Assembly (NCBI GenBank): GCA_023055355.1
Contig: JALJCS010000001.1
Coordinates: forward strand, 99,123,381 to 99,187,380
Source: Agelaius tricolor
Taxonomy: Eukaryota; Chordata; Aves; Passeriformes; Icteridae
Direction: 5' to 3'
Length of the DNA: 64,000 nucleotides
Shown: piece by piece, positions 12,691 to 25,674 of the stretch
Layout of the letters: each line of letters begins with the position of its first letter
How positions within the stretch are numbered: the stretch's first letter is position 1
The notes under the pieces: generated by a model
What the model was told of the DNA's origin: nothing
The model's database searches: none
Seen by the model: only the letters and a program-made list of their open reading frames with translations
Made by a program: the position numbers and the translations under genes

Positions 12691-15600
12691 TTTCTCCCTA
12701 TGTGGACACCATCTTAAAAACTCCAGTTTTTCCTTTCAACTTGAAAATAAACAGCTATGCTGTAAGGATAGCAGTGTTCAAAACTGCAAGGAAGAGGAAG
12801 GACTCTGCAGTCAAATTGAGTTGTTGACATATTTATGTGGCAACAAATGTAAGAAACAGTAAGATTCCTCCAGCAATGCCCATATTTAATATTCAGTGAG
12901 AATTTATATTATCTTTTCAAATTATACTGCAGGATCTGTGATGTTAGATATACAAATTTAGGCATTGCTTTTGAAAACATAAGCATTTATTTGATATAAA
13001 GATACATTTTCTATATTGAAAAATGGTTTAAAATGCAGATAATGACATCTGATGCTTAGGGGAATTTACTAATTACTACAGGGAGCAGAAAAAAATTCTT
13101 TTTCTTTCAAACACAGGACTATATGAATAGATATAAAAGATATAGATATGAAAGAAAATAGTTTAGCGATTTGTCTTCCCATGCAGTTGTAAAAATCACC
13201 TGGTGATTTAAAAACACAAAACCAAACCCCCAAAAGCTATAAAGCAAATCATTTCATGAGAAATAAATAAAACATTTGTATAAAAATATGGTATCTGGCA
13301 ATGTAGCCATTGTTGCGTAGGTAATGTGTCTGAATATTTTGTAATTGACTTATAATAATCCCTTAGGGAGAAAATCCCCAAATTTCACCTTTAAATATTT
13401 ACATGAGGGAATTAGTCCTTCTATACCATGAATTAATGGTAGAAAAGAGGATTCTGTCCAAGAAAAAAATTCAGTAGCAATGGGGTTATGAGTACTAAAA
13501 CTAGTCATGATTCTGTTTTTAATTGGAGCAGGATTTTAAGAAATGATCCAAAGGATGATTCAACAGATAAAAATATTTGGTAAACTGGACTGATGAGGAT
13601 GTAGTGTGATCCTCATTACAGTTATGTAAGTGAAAAAATCTGATTTCAGTTCATTGGTTTAATGTTCTTTTTTTTACATTTATTAAGAAAAAGAGCAAAA
13701 GGAGTAATTCTTAAACTAATGACAGATGTCACCCTTTAAAAAAAAAATTGGCAAAATTTGTTTGTAGTAATAGGATCAGAATTGCTGGTTGTGAAAGGAT
13801 TTTTCAATGAATAGTCCAGCCATCCTTCCATCTTAGTATTCGTTTTGTATTGCTTGCAAAACTGAAAGATTGGGTACCAGCGAGAAATAATAAAGTACCA
13901 GGGGAAGGGAAATTACAGACAAAAGAAATAACTCTTTGTGATACCATTAAGAGTAATTTTTAGGTAATGACTTGGAGCAGAATAATATAGCAAACATGTA
14001 CAAATATTATTTTAATTCTTAAATAGTTATTCTATATGGTCTATATTCTTTATGTTCAAATAGCTAAAATGGTTTAACCAGACATTTCTTTCAACTTTTT
14101 TGCTTATAAATATAAAATGGCCACATTTCTTTTCTTTGTTGTTAAAGGTAAGAAAAATATTTTTGTAATCTTCATGGAAAAATTAGACACTATATAGACT
14201 ATGGTCTATAGTACCAATTGATAGCATACTAAAGAAATATTGCATATATATGTGCATTTTAAAATTCACTGTAATTTGTAATCTTTTGATTTGAGGTACA
14301 TAATTTTGTTTTCAGAGTACCTTGGTTGAACACAATGGAAGCAGAACTAAGGAAAGGGAATTTGTAGTTCTTAATACTGTGACCTAGCTTTAACAATAAA
14401 CACAATTTTACACTTTCCTTAAACAAGAGATGCCATACTTTTTCTCAAGCATGTTTCTCTTCTTTTCTCCTAATTTCAGAGAAGTGTAGGTACTGTCAGC
14501 CAGACTAGCTAATTATTCTGTTTGAACCTCTGCATCAATTTTTCTATCTAGGTTTTAGATATACATATATGTAAGTATGTATGTAATGTAAACATCTCTG
14601 GTCTTTGTTTCTCTGTGGGAGTAGGTAGAAAAGCAGTCTCTACATTTCACGTTTTTTGACAAAACTAACATAAATGGGCATCATTAGGATCAGATTTTAT
14701 TGTGTCCTTTATTCCATCCCTTGAAAAATTCAAGTTACCTGTGGTATTTAATTAGACTTCTATTGTAAACTTAGCACCTGTTTTGATAATGTCACCTTCC
14801 TCAATTCATTCCTGACTCACCATTTTCTGTCACATTCAACAAATAGCTTCTCCCCTCTCTCAAGGTTCTTCAACACTTATCTTCCCCTCATAAACTTATA
14901 CTTTTTAAACACATTGACCTTTAACATGTCACTTTGTGCCCCCAATCCTTTAGTGATGCCAATCTCCCCCATACACCTGTTAAATTTTCAAGGAAGCATG
15001 CTATTGCTTTGTCCCCTAAAGCACCTGGGACTAAACCAGGACTTGTTCTTTTTCATATCTCATTTCAAAATATACATTTGTGTGGCCCATATCCCACTCC
15101 ATACAGAGAACAAGACAATCCAAACCAAAACAAAAACTGAGTAGACAACAGACAGATGGTGCACTGGGATTACTTACTACCCGGTTGAATGAGATAGTTT
15201 GACCATTTACTTGGTTGTCTCCCATCTGTCTATCTGTCTGTCATTTCTTCTTTTCTTTTTTCTTAGACAATAATCACATTTTGCTGGTGTCAGAGATTTC
15301 TCCCTCCCTGCTTTACCTGCAGCTCCAGGAACAGCATTGCAAGATTTAAAAGCTTGTTACCTTCAAAAAATGAATGTGCCAAACACAGGGATCTAAGGAA
15401 TTACGGCTAGCCCAATTAATATTTTAATAGTTGAACAGTCCAAATTACGTATTGAAACAGAACAGCTTTATAAACTTTACAGTTTGCACTTTTGTACAAA
15501 AACACTTACATGCTGGTGCCCATCCCTTTCCCCAGCAAGAACTTCAGCCTACCATAGTCCCTGAAGCTTGAGCTGTCTCTGGTGAGGTCCAGCCTGGGAG

Positions 15601-18600
15601 ATTGTTGAGAGTGGGGAAGGTAGAGGCCTCAGCCACCATGGGCATCACTCCAAAGGAGAACTGGCCTGGCTGTGGTCCTGATTTCTTCGTTTTTCCATTT
15701 GGAGTCCATGTGGCCTTACTTTCATAATATTTTAACCACGCTCCCATCCTTCCCTCAGGTACTCAACAGGATTTCCCTTGCTAAGATAAAAATTACGTTT
15801 TCTGGGCAATGAAGTATGGCAGTTTTGTATTATCACTGTTAGAACTGGTGATGGTAGTAATAACAGTGGTAGTAGCAGTTTTAGCCATCTTATTATATCC
15901 TAGTAAATACTAATGTCCTAAGTGTAGCCTTTGGCCTCCATTTGTGTCATTCAAAGCACAGTGTAAATCACAAAGTCCTGAAGGGCTTCAGGATGAAAAA
16001 GTCCTGTCAAACACAAACCAAATAAACAAACCCCATTAATGATAACTGTTATCTTAATCCTTTATTTGATAAGAAAACATAAAATAATAATATTATCATT
16101 TTAATATTATGATAATATTATAATTTTAATATTAATATAATAATATAATTAAAAATATAATATATTCAAATTACCATTTGAATAAAATTTGGAGCACTGT
16201 TTCTTCAGTAGGCTTTGTTTATTCTAGAACAATATACTTAAACCAGGACAAAAATACATCTAACTTTTAAAATAATCCATGTCCTCTTTCCTCAAATGAT
16301 ATAAAATGTCTTATACACCATGAATATCTAGAATGCTTTTCCTTTTCTTCAGATTTTTTTTAAAATTACATTGTTGTGTACTCTACTTATAATTAATATT
16401 TCTGTAGAGACCTCAGGTGTTCAGTGTTGTACTGTCCTATCTTCATGATAAAATTGTTCACACTTCGTAGTGACTGATTGAAAATATAGAGTACATAAAA
16501 AGAAGAAAATAAGACTAATCAATCAATGAATATTCCACATGTGAAACCGTTTGTAAAAAAGTGATGGCTTTGCTCATCAAGCTAGATCTCAGACGCATTG
16601 CTGCAAGTTAACTTCCCACTCACAGGCCTGTAGAATGAGACATTTATGCAAGCCTGACATCAGTTCACTAGCTGGAAGAATTAAATCCACTTTTAATACC
16701 CATACTTAAGCAGATTTGATTACTTTAAGCATGTATCTCAGATGCATCCATAAAAATAAAATACACTTTGGGAAGGTAAAAATATATCTCTTATATTCCA
16801 AAACAAAAAATAAAATCAAAACTGGTGAAAACATATTTTTTATCTATTTTATCCTGCTGTCTTAGAAAAAAAAGAGCACAGCTCAAGCAATAGGAACACA
16901 AGACAGCAATGTAATTTTTCACATTGATATATTTTTAGAGTGAAAACCAAAACCTTTCTGGAATTCAAATATTTCAAATCACTTTCAGTATTTTATAATA
17001 TGAGCAATATTTCTAATTGCATTTCCCTGTTATTTCGTGCACGTTAATTGAATTTTCTCAGAAAAAATGTTACTTACAAAATGCTCTTTTGGGGCATTTT
17101 TAAGATATACAGAAACATCTTTATATATTTTAATCCTCTTGATTTCAAAGTGTGAAAATCATGTAATGATATATGCAGTCATTGCAGATTTTTATATTAT
17201 TTGGTGAAGTACAGGGCTGTAAAAAATTATAACAATTTATAACATTATGATAAGAAAATATATATGCTTGCTGTTTATCTGTTGGTGTTTCCTAACCTTA
17301 ATGGTGGCTGACTTGATTTGACATCCAGATGTGTGTCTGTGTGCATTTTGTCAGAGAGTGATGTATAATAGCTCTTATGTAAAATTATATAAAAACAAAG
17401 AGTGTCACCAAGAAGCAGAATTGCTGTGCAGGAAAAACAGTCACTAATATTGAAAATTTGAACTGAAAATCACAGGTCTCCAAATATATATCTATTCTGT
17501 TACATAGTCATTCAAAAAAGGCTGCTTTATCTAAACCATCACGGCCAATGATAAGTCAAGCTAAAAAGGTTTAAAGGTTTTTAGGCTTTACAGAAAAACT
17601 GAGGGGAATAGATCTGATGGAAATAAACACTCTACCTGTCAGTCTATGGCTTCTCCTCTTAGGAATTGCACACAAAACTCTTCAATGATTCTTGTGTAAA
17701 TTTTCATAGCAGAATAGACCAATTTCCTGATTTCTTTTTAAATCAGGATTCATCACAAGCAAGGAAAACTTTTTTACTAATCTCTCATTCTTTCTCTCCA
17801 TTTTAGGATTTTATTTCCTAAAAATAATGTCGGTAATTTTCAAACAGGATTATATTTGATACTTTTAACTCTGGGAGCTTCTCATGGTTTTATTGTCCCA
17901 AATTTTATCCTTCTGTGAAATGAAATAGTTGTATTTCTGATTTCTGAAGAAAAGGCAGTTAAACTGAGTAGTTAATATTTCGCACCTTTTGTGAACCAAA
18001 AAGACACTGGTGACCCCAGTCTAACTACTTTGTAAGCAGTAACAGATTGATTGCAAGTTGAAACAGTTTTCTTCTCTAATATTTGTCTTAATTTTGGATC
18101 TGGAAATATGCTTAAATATCCCATGCGACTGAAATTTAGAAAAATACAAGCTCTGTATTAAAAACAACTTTATGAAAAATTTAAAATATATGTTTAAAGA
18201 TAAAACAAGAAGAGAATGAATTTTCCATTTATTAAGGGAGTACATTTACTCTCCAGTAACAGTTCAGAGACTTATTTTTGTATCATTTTCTGACAAAATT
18301 TGCTTAGATTTTAGAATAATATTGCGTTGAATCATATGCTGTATTCAGAAAACAGAACGCTGACTTTCATTATTGATTCATTTTCTAACTACAGTAGATA
18401 TGACATTATAACATTTTCTAGAAGTTCTCATAGAGGCATATCTAGTGCACTGCAGAATTTTTCAGCTTCACTTTACCTCAGTGACTGACAGTCTTTAAAA
18501 AACAAAATGATCTGATGTTCACATAAACACATCTGCAGCCTGATTTCTAAACATGTAATTTATCTTTACAGATGTAGTAAAATGATTAGGCATCTAAAAC

Positions 18601-20829
18601 ATCTAACCAGAAGACCAAGTAAATGAAAACATCATTTTGTACTTATGAAGCATAGCATTTATTTTCTTCTGTAATCCAAGAGAAAAACCCCCAAAATCAA
18701 TTGAAAATATGAAGAAACTTCAAATCTTCAAAGGTATTTATGATAGTGTCTGAGAGAAGGAAAATCCCTCAGCTTCATGGAAGAGAAAAAGGTTCAAACA
18801 TCTTCAGAAGTCAAGGGTTATTTCTTTGGGATTGACTTTATGCTTGAATGTATTTACTATGCCAGCTTTCCATTAACATAATTCAATTCTCAAAACATTT
18901 TTTTTCCCCTCATATTTATCATTTCCTATTTTGATGGAAAGCTGGTACTACATTAATTTAGTACCAGATTTTGAGGTATTTGTCTTTGTCATCTTCTGAT
19001 GTCAGTATTTCATGACTCTTATACAGGCCAAAAATTTATGGCTGCACCTGGCTCAAATGACTGGAACCCAGGGATGGCTGAACACACTCATGGATATGTA
19101 TACTTTTTGTGCTGTTTATGAATCTCCAAACTATGCCTTAACTAAATCTTTCTGTTCACTGCAAGCCCCATTTTCCCTGCTCCCAAGTTCAGCTTGACAC
19201 AGTACCTGCCTTGCCCCTATTCTGTTTCCACCATACCTTTAGAAATTATTCCAAATTCCCACTTCTAGACTTTGACACAACTAAATTAAAGAGGTTATTT
19301 CTATTCTTTGCAGTACTCTTATTCCATAGGCTATGAGTTCTTTATAGTTCTCAGATTTTTTTGCCTTTCTTGCCTTCAATTTGTCTACCTATGTACCTTC
19401 AGAATAATAAATTGCAATTCAGGTCTGCCAAGTATTAAGGTTCAGAATTTTGTGTTTCTTTTTTTCTGAGTCACATAAGTTCTGATTTAAGAGTGGGTTC
19501 AACTGCTAATGCGTAAAGATTGGAGCGAGTTCAAAGAGTTTTCAGCTCAACAAGTTTTAGGTTTGTTGGATAGTAGGTTGTATACACTACTGAAATTTTA
19601 TCTGTAATATTTTTTATTCTGTGTGTTTTCATCATAGTAAATAACAGGTGGATATCTGCTGAAAGCCTGTACAGACTTTTAAGTCAAAAGATACCTGTTT
19701 TCAGAAGGAAGACCTAAAAAATTGCAAACTATGTCACCACTTTCAGAGTAACTGTCTTTTAACTGTGTTTTTGTGAACATAAGTGGATCTTTCAAAACTG
19801 AATAATTTATTCCAATGCTAAAAAGTAGCTCAAAGAAGAATGAAACATATTAAAAAATTACAAACCTTTATTACAGGAAGTGTGTTGTTTGACAGGTAAC
19901 TGTCCTCTAGTGGCCGAAGTAAATTGCTATCAGCCACCATGTTTTTAAGAGAAGTCCAAATATTTTACTTAAGTTTGAAAAGTTTACATTTACATCAGCT
20001 GTATTAAAGAAAAAATTTTCTTGACTAACACTGCTCAAATATATGATATGTCATTTAAATCATAGCAAAGTCTTAAAGACTTTTTTTAAAATATCTGATC
20101 TAGATTTGTTCATGCTATGATTTCTTAGAATTTCTATTTAGCCTGTAAAATGGTAAAAAAAATTTGATATACTCAGTCTTTGAAAATTAAATTTTACACA
20201 TCTTCTCTTTTTTGCTTACCTTTAAGCACAATTCTTGCACAAGACTTGGATCAGGCAATATCATCCCCAGTAATAATTTAATTGCACGGTATTGGGAAGA
20301 GGCTGGATATGATTATGTCTTCATCACTTCCATAAAATATACCATCTTGCATTTCTTAATATACTACAAGGTATAATTATAAATAACTTAGGATCTGTTT
20401 CTCCAACAAAGAACCAGACTGAATTCAATGGTACATTGAATTTTATTTTTTTTTAATGTGTGATTGTTTACATATCCTTGGGGTAGCCTTCCCAGACCTT
20501 AGTATAATATATCAAAAATTCTTCTGTGGCAGTAAGGATCATAGAAGTTGCAATAGAGGCACTTTTATCCACAATCCACTTTAAAACCCCTGAACTGTAG
20601 CTATGTAGTTTTCTTAAAATCTCTATGATTAAAAATACCACTGTTAAGATATTCACTGTGAATATCTCGAAACAATAACAAATGCTACTTTGGAAATTTA
20701 TATTTTAAAGGTTCAAAAATATGTTTTAAGCATACTTTAACTTTATCCTTTCCATATGCTGCATGTAAAAGGAACTACATACACTAACTCTTTGAATAAA
20801 CTGAAATAAGAAGACTGGATCAAATTTGA
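12691..20829. other. AT-rich non-coding stretch, no gene seen
   Basis: No gene. All open frames are under about 80 codons with no domain. Contents include an AT-only palindromic patch near 16.1 kb, a GC-richer block at about 15.52-15.76 kb with an unrecognised 67-codon minus-strand frame, a short TGTA/TATG-rich patch near 14.56 kb, and a TCTG/TCTA patch near 15.23 kb. No interspersed repeat could be assigned. Confidence 0.6.
16087..16121. repeat. AT-only inverted repeat inside an AT-rich patch
   Basis: Two 13-base arms, 16087-16099 and 16109-16121, are perfect reverse complements around a 9-base spacer. The surrounding 16082-16168 is almost only A and T (TAATATTA-type units). It could extrude as a hairpin or cruciform, but such palindromes also arise readily in AT-only sequence. 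Confidence 0.75.
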
Positions 20830-20861
20830 TTGGTTGGTTGGTTGGTTGGTTGGTTTGGTTT
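20830..20861. repeat. (TTGG)n microsatellite
   Basis: About six tandem TTGG units followed by an imperfect TTTGG. On the minus strand it reads as an NQPT repeat, which is the reason for an apparent open frame there. It lies about 80 bases before the start of a recognisable CR1 copy. Confidence 0.9.
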
Positions 20862-20939
20862 TGTGCCAATGTATAATAAAATATATACTTCAGGGAAAAA
20901 ATACAGATTTGAGCTTATGGGAATATCACACACTTCAAA

Positions 20940-21666
20940 AAAGGGAATTGCAAAATCCTGCACCTGGAGAATAATCCCAGGTACCAGTATATGCTGGTGG
21001 CTGCACAGCTGAAAAGCCTGGAAGGACCTTGGGAGGTTGGTGGGTGCAAAGATGAACATGAGCCACCAATATGCCCTTTTGTCACAGGCAGCTCCCTGTA
21101 CCCTTGACTGCATTAGGAAGAGCATTGTCAGCATGCCAAGGGACATGATCCCTCTCCTTTACTTATCACTAATGAAACCAAGCTTGAAATGTTGTATGCC
21201 TGGATCCTCAGGGATACAACAGAGACACAGGAGTAAAACAGAGACACAGCAGACAGGACCATGGGAAGGACCATGAAGATTATTAAGAGTCTTGAGCATC
21301 TCTCCTATAAAGAATGTCTGAGACAGCTGGGGCTATTCATCCTGGCAATAAAAAGGCCCAGAAAGGATCTCATCAATGTGTGCAAATACTTGGAGGGAGC
21401 ATGCAAGGAAGACTTCCAGGCTCTTTCAGTGGTTCCCAGTGACGGGATCAGAGGCAATGGGCACAAAACAGACCACAGTACATCTGACATCTGAACATCA
21501 GAAGATGCATTTGCATGGTGGGAGTAGCCTAGAACAGGCACAGGTTGGCCAGGAAGGTTGTGGAGTCACCATCCTTGAAGATATTCAAGAGCTCTACTTG
21601 AACAGGGGGATTAAACCAGACCCTATCCAGCATCTCCTTCCAACCTTAACCATTCTGTAATTATGA
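20940..21666 (+). mobile_element. CR1 retrotransposon, 3' part of ORF2 plus 3' UTR
   Basis: A long, 5'-truncated CR1 copy on the plus strand. In order it shows a CCTGCACCTGGAGAATAATC region (the HLG..NPR part of ORF2), then AAAAGCCTGGAAGGACCTTG, then AACATGAGCCACCAATATGC. Next come CTGCATTAGGAAGAGCATTG, the LEHLSYKECLRQLGLF stretch (about 21290-21340), an AAAGGATCTCATCAATGTGT segment, and a GGTTGTGGAGTCACCATCCT segment. It ends with TCCTTCCAACCTTAACCATT and a CTGTAATTATGA tail. The parent ORF2 encodes an endonuclease-reverse transcriptase used for target-primed insertion; here the frame is broken by indels and stops, so the copy is dead. A local imperfect duplication (GAGACACAG and GGACCATG repeated, 21222-21276) replaces part of the usual sequence. 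Confidence 0.95.
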
Positions 21667-24600
21667 AAATATAACTAAATGCTATACATGCAGCAACTTT
21701 TTACCATTCACTACTAAGCAACATATAACAGCATTTTACTAATCTTTATAAAAAATTCCTACATGATACCTTATTTCATTTGTGGTTTGGGAAAATATAA
21801 TCTAGTGATTCTACACACATACACACACCTTTCAGGGAACCCTATGGAGTTTTCTAGAACTTCTAAACTGCAATTTGAACTGGAGCTTGGTTTTCAATGT
21901 TCACTTTTTTCTATCAGCTAAGGCTTGGTACTTCATGCTCTACTTCTTGTGTTTGGAAGAGCTGCTTTCTGGTTTCTGATGTTGCAATGTAATCAGCAAG
22001 AGGGGATTTTTGTAGGTGAAGGGGGAAACACTTTCTTCTTAGGAGACTTCTTCAAAGAAGAAAGCAAACCTCTAAAATTGTACAGAAGTAAAAATGTTAT
22101 GATATGTGTCTGTTTTTTCTTTTTTTTTTTTAAATACAAGTAAATTAATTAGATTTTTTTGTCCTGGGTACATCACTTTGAAATTTGCTTTTGTGTTGCT
22201 TTTAGTCCTTGGTCAGGCTGTAAATGAAGATGGGCATTCTTGCCTTATGATTTATACAGGTTAGAATTCATCTATTTCCCTATACTACTAGTAATATTTA
22301 ACAGCAAAACAGCTTATTAATTTGTATTTCTGGAACTTTTTAGATGTTGAAAATGTAAATGATTTCCCAAAGAATGAATTCTGTTAAGATCCTTTTGAGA
22401 TTTTTCCAGTTAAAAATGTTTTCATTATAGATCATGGATACACACATAGAAAGTATTTCTTGATAAGAGAAATACGGGTTTGGTGAATACTTTCTAATTC
22501 TGAGAGGCAAAAATATTATTTTCTAAAGAAAATAATAATGCTTGCTTGCTAGACTTTATTTCTGCTGGTGGGCTTGCTGACTTTTTCTTCCTATGCAGTA
22601 CTGCTCTGAGCAAAATTGTCTCCAAGAATTTGTAGTACCTCAACTTATTTGAGAAAAAAAAAAGACTTCTTTGAAAAAAAAATGCTAAAGAAACGGTTCA
22701 CTATGGTCCTGCACAATGGATGCACCTGCCAAATTCTGAAATTTTTAAAACATTCATAAAACCAAAAAGATTAAATACTGCAATGACTTATTGTTCTATT
22801 TGAATAAGTCTCAATTACTCAGATTCACCTGTTTCTCTCTGGTTATTACAGCCTGTGTATCTAGGGCATGCTCAAATAAAGACAGCTTCGCTGCAAAATT
22901 TTGCTTTAGTTTATCTTGATTTTTGTGTGTTATTGAGAAATAGTAAAAGTATAATGTATATTATAAAGTAAGATTTTGCATTGTGTTTCACATTCAGCTC
23001 AGCAGAGATAACAGCATTCCCAAGGACTTCTGAGAATCCAGGGCAGGCTGGAAAGTAGCTTGAGGCCCACTGTACTCAGATGGTTTAAATGCCTACAGCC
23101 AGTGGAGAAATGTAGGACCTGAGTCAGCCACCAGCAAGAAATAAAATTATTTTTTTGTAATTACTTGACTCTTTAACATGGTCTAATCAGATCGCTAGAG
23201 AAACGCTGTAAATTTCAAGTACTAGTATTGCTCCAAGAGAATGCCTACAGATGGTAAATCATATGTACTCTTCTAGCTCTGACACTGTATCTTCTTGGGC
23301 CTCACTGCAAATGTAAGTGGGATATGATAAAATGGTAATCAAGCTTTTCATAGTGTGCCCAGCATGTCCATAGTTTTTCATATGCACCATTATGAATGTT
23401 ACAGAGATTGTTGGCAGCAGGTTCCCACCTCCACCAGATAGATTTATTGGCACAGATCAGTTATGTTACCTGGTAGCTCAAGATAGATGCCTCACAAGAG
23501 GGACCCTGAACAAAGAAATCCCTTGGCAATTATACTCTTACAATCTAAACTCCCCATCCCTCATGCAACAGTCTGGATCAATAGCAGTATTAGGATCTGG
23601 AGTCTTTTCAGTTTTCCTTGGTTTGCTTCTTCATTACCAAGGGGCCATAACTTGGTCATCTTCTTTCAGGTTGCTTTCAACGAGGGTTTTCATGAGTTCT
23701 GTAATCCATGTTATAAAAAGGATGTTACAGTTTATGTGCTGTTCACTCTAGCTATGAATTTTTAAGCAATATTTAAGCTACAGTTTAGTCTATTCTAACT
23801 ATTATTAGATTGTTAGCTCTGAGTTTCACTATGATCCCTCTTTGACCTAAACATAGCCGCATAGTTCAAATTGAGTTCAGCTTGCTGCCTAACATTGCTA
23901 GCTACTTATGTCAAGCAAGCACTTAGCTATTTTCAAGTAATATACAATTTTCCATAATGATCCTGTCAAACTATGTCATAATCTCAAGAGGCACAGACTT
24001 CCATCTACACATTTCGATAAGAGGTAATTTGGAAACAAAGAGCTGGGATTGTGTTCAACATGTAGTGCCCACTTAGTTTCCCTACTTCCACCTTAGTCTC
24101 CTAATACACTAAGCAACAAACAACATAAAAAAGTGGGCAGAAAAGATTTTTTTCTATCACCTTACTGCATGAAAGGGCTATTCTTTTTATACTGTAAAAC
24201 CTTATTGATAACACTTTATAACCTATCTAATCTTAGACCTTCTCTGAACAGATTAAATACTGAAGACTAGTTGCACAAAAATCAGCTTTTTTCTTAAATG
24301 CTGAAATAACAGTCCATCACTTCCAAAGTGACAGAGTTTTGTGAGAATAAATATATTTTTATTACTTTGATGATGATAGATATTTCTTAACCACTGCTGA
24401 GCTATACAAAGGGACAGTATCCTCAGATGTTAACACTCCATGCAAAATGCGGAAGCACTTCTAGCTTATCAAGATAAAAATAAGCTGAAATTACTCATAT
24501 AATGTATGTGAATAAAATTACTCCTAATCAAAATGAACTGCCCACATGAAGAGCCCAAATCAACAATACAAGAAATGGAACTAAAAATAATTATGACAGC

Positions 24601-24917
24601 TATCCTTTTTCTCTATAGAGCATAAATATTTAGTACAGTAAACAGCTAAATATGAGCATGCCTTCACAATGACACAGTTTTAATCTAACTTTCTTCTCCA
24701 GTCAATCTGAATTTTATCACTGGGAGTTTAGAGGAAATTATGCTGCACTCCGCAAAAACTTTTATCTGAAACTCTTCCATTTTCCTAGATTCTAAATAAA
24801 TGTTTCCTGTTAGCAAGTCTTAAACATTTCATTTTGCATTTCAAAATGTTTTTTCTGCTTCTTTGCTTTCAGTGCTTTCAGTGTTACAATTATTAATACC
24901 AGCATTGAAATTAATCC
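21667..24917. other. AT-rich non-coding stretch with an unexplained, less AT-rich block
   Basis: No confident gene. 21925-22143 gives a short open frame ending in a T run. 22206-22259 looks like a small exon bounded by splice-type signals (see findings). 23250-24100 is less AT-rich than its surroundings, with two overlapping plus-strand open frames (23392-23751, 119 codons; 23487-23765, 92 codons). They have no domain I recognise, and the block could be an old unassigned transposable element. The rest is plain AT-rich sequence. Confidence 0.5.
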
Positions 24918-25136
24918 TCAATCACAGAACAATTTGGGTGGGAAAAGACCTCTCAGATCATTGAGTCCCACCTTTGACCAATCACCATCTTGTCAGCTAG
25001 ATCATGGCACTAAGTGCCACATCAAGTTGTTTCTTGAACACCACCTGGGATGATGCAGCCTGAGGAGCTCCCTGAGGAGCCCATTTTAATGCTTAACAAC
25101 GCTTTCCACAAAGATATCCAATCTAAACCTCCTTAA
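24918..25136 (-). mobile_element. CR1 retrotransposon 3' UTR fragment
   Basis: Plus-strand reading gives the antisense CR1 end: TCACAGAACAATTTGGGTGG, GAAAAGACCTCTCAGATCAT, TTGAGTCCCACCTTTGACC. It then gives a segment with AAGTGCCACATCAAG, TTTCTTGAACACCACCTGGG, and finally GATATCCAATCTAAACCTCC. The order matches one CR1 3' UTR subfamily, different from the copy at 12345. A short CCTGAGGAGCTCC repeat sits near 25065, where the consensus has the CTGGGCAGCCTGTTCC region. This is an inactive, 5'-truncated copy. Confidence 0.92.
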
Positions 25137-25483
25137 GTCATGAAATGACCCAGAATATTTGGAGTTGCCAATATTTGTTCAGGAGGAAATTTTCTCCTTG
25201 TATTCTTGTAGTTTGGATTGTATCAAGTAAGGTATGGCGTATTCTGCTTCTGTTCAATATGAACAAGTACCCTCTCCCTAAAATTTGTTTCTGTTTATTA
25301 AACTAAAGCGTTATTTCTTCAGATGTAGTATAAAATTCTTAAACCTTGCCCTCAATTAAACCAATAGCAGAAGTTGTACTAACTGTGGCAGACTAAGCAT
25401 TGCACCATAAGGACTCTGTAGGTAGATACTGCATGATATTGTGTATAGATATAATAACCTTTATCAATGCACAAGTTCTATAA

Positions 25484-25499
25484 ATATATATATATATAT
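25484..25499. repeat. (AT)8 microsatellite
   Basis: Eight uninterrupted AT dinucleotides in an AT-rich context. The I-Y-I-Y run in the overlapping minus-strand frame comes from this repeat. Confidence 0.9.
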
Positions 25500-25643
25500 G
25501 TACACTATTTATATTATATGCATACATATCTTTTAATATGTTCACATTACGTATATGCCCACACAAATAAGAAATTTCCAAAATAAAATAAAATTAAGCA
25601 AATAGCAAAACTCTGGACATTTTAAGGAGACCTATATATTAGG

Positions 25644-25674
25644 CAAAGAAAAAAAAAGAAAAGAAAAAGACAAA
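25644..25674. repeat. A-rich (AAAAG-type) low-complexity tract
   Basis: About 30 bases of A with scattered G. A further loosely A-rich stretch continues to about 25765 with CAAA- and GAAA-type units. Confidence 0.75.

Noticed and set aside
12495..12827. Overlapping 62-, 64- and 83-codon frames as a small gene
   Set aside because: They lie mostly over recognised repeat sequence (the LTR-like block and the CR1 tail) or run past it without a domain.
19571..19584. TAGTAGGTTGTATA, a 14-base match to the core of let-7 microRNA
   Set aside because: The bases to the left differ from mature let-7, and the complementary star strand (CTATACA.CCTAC-like) is not found within the next 100 bases, so no pre-miRNA hairpin can form.
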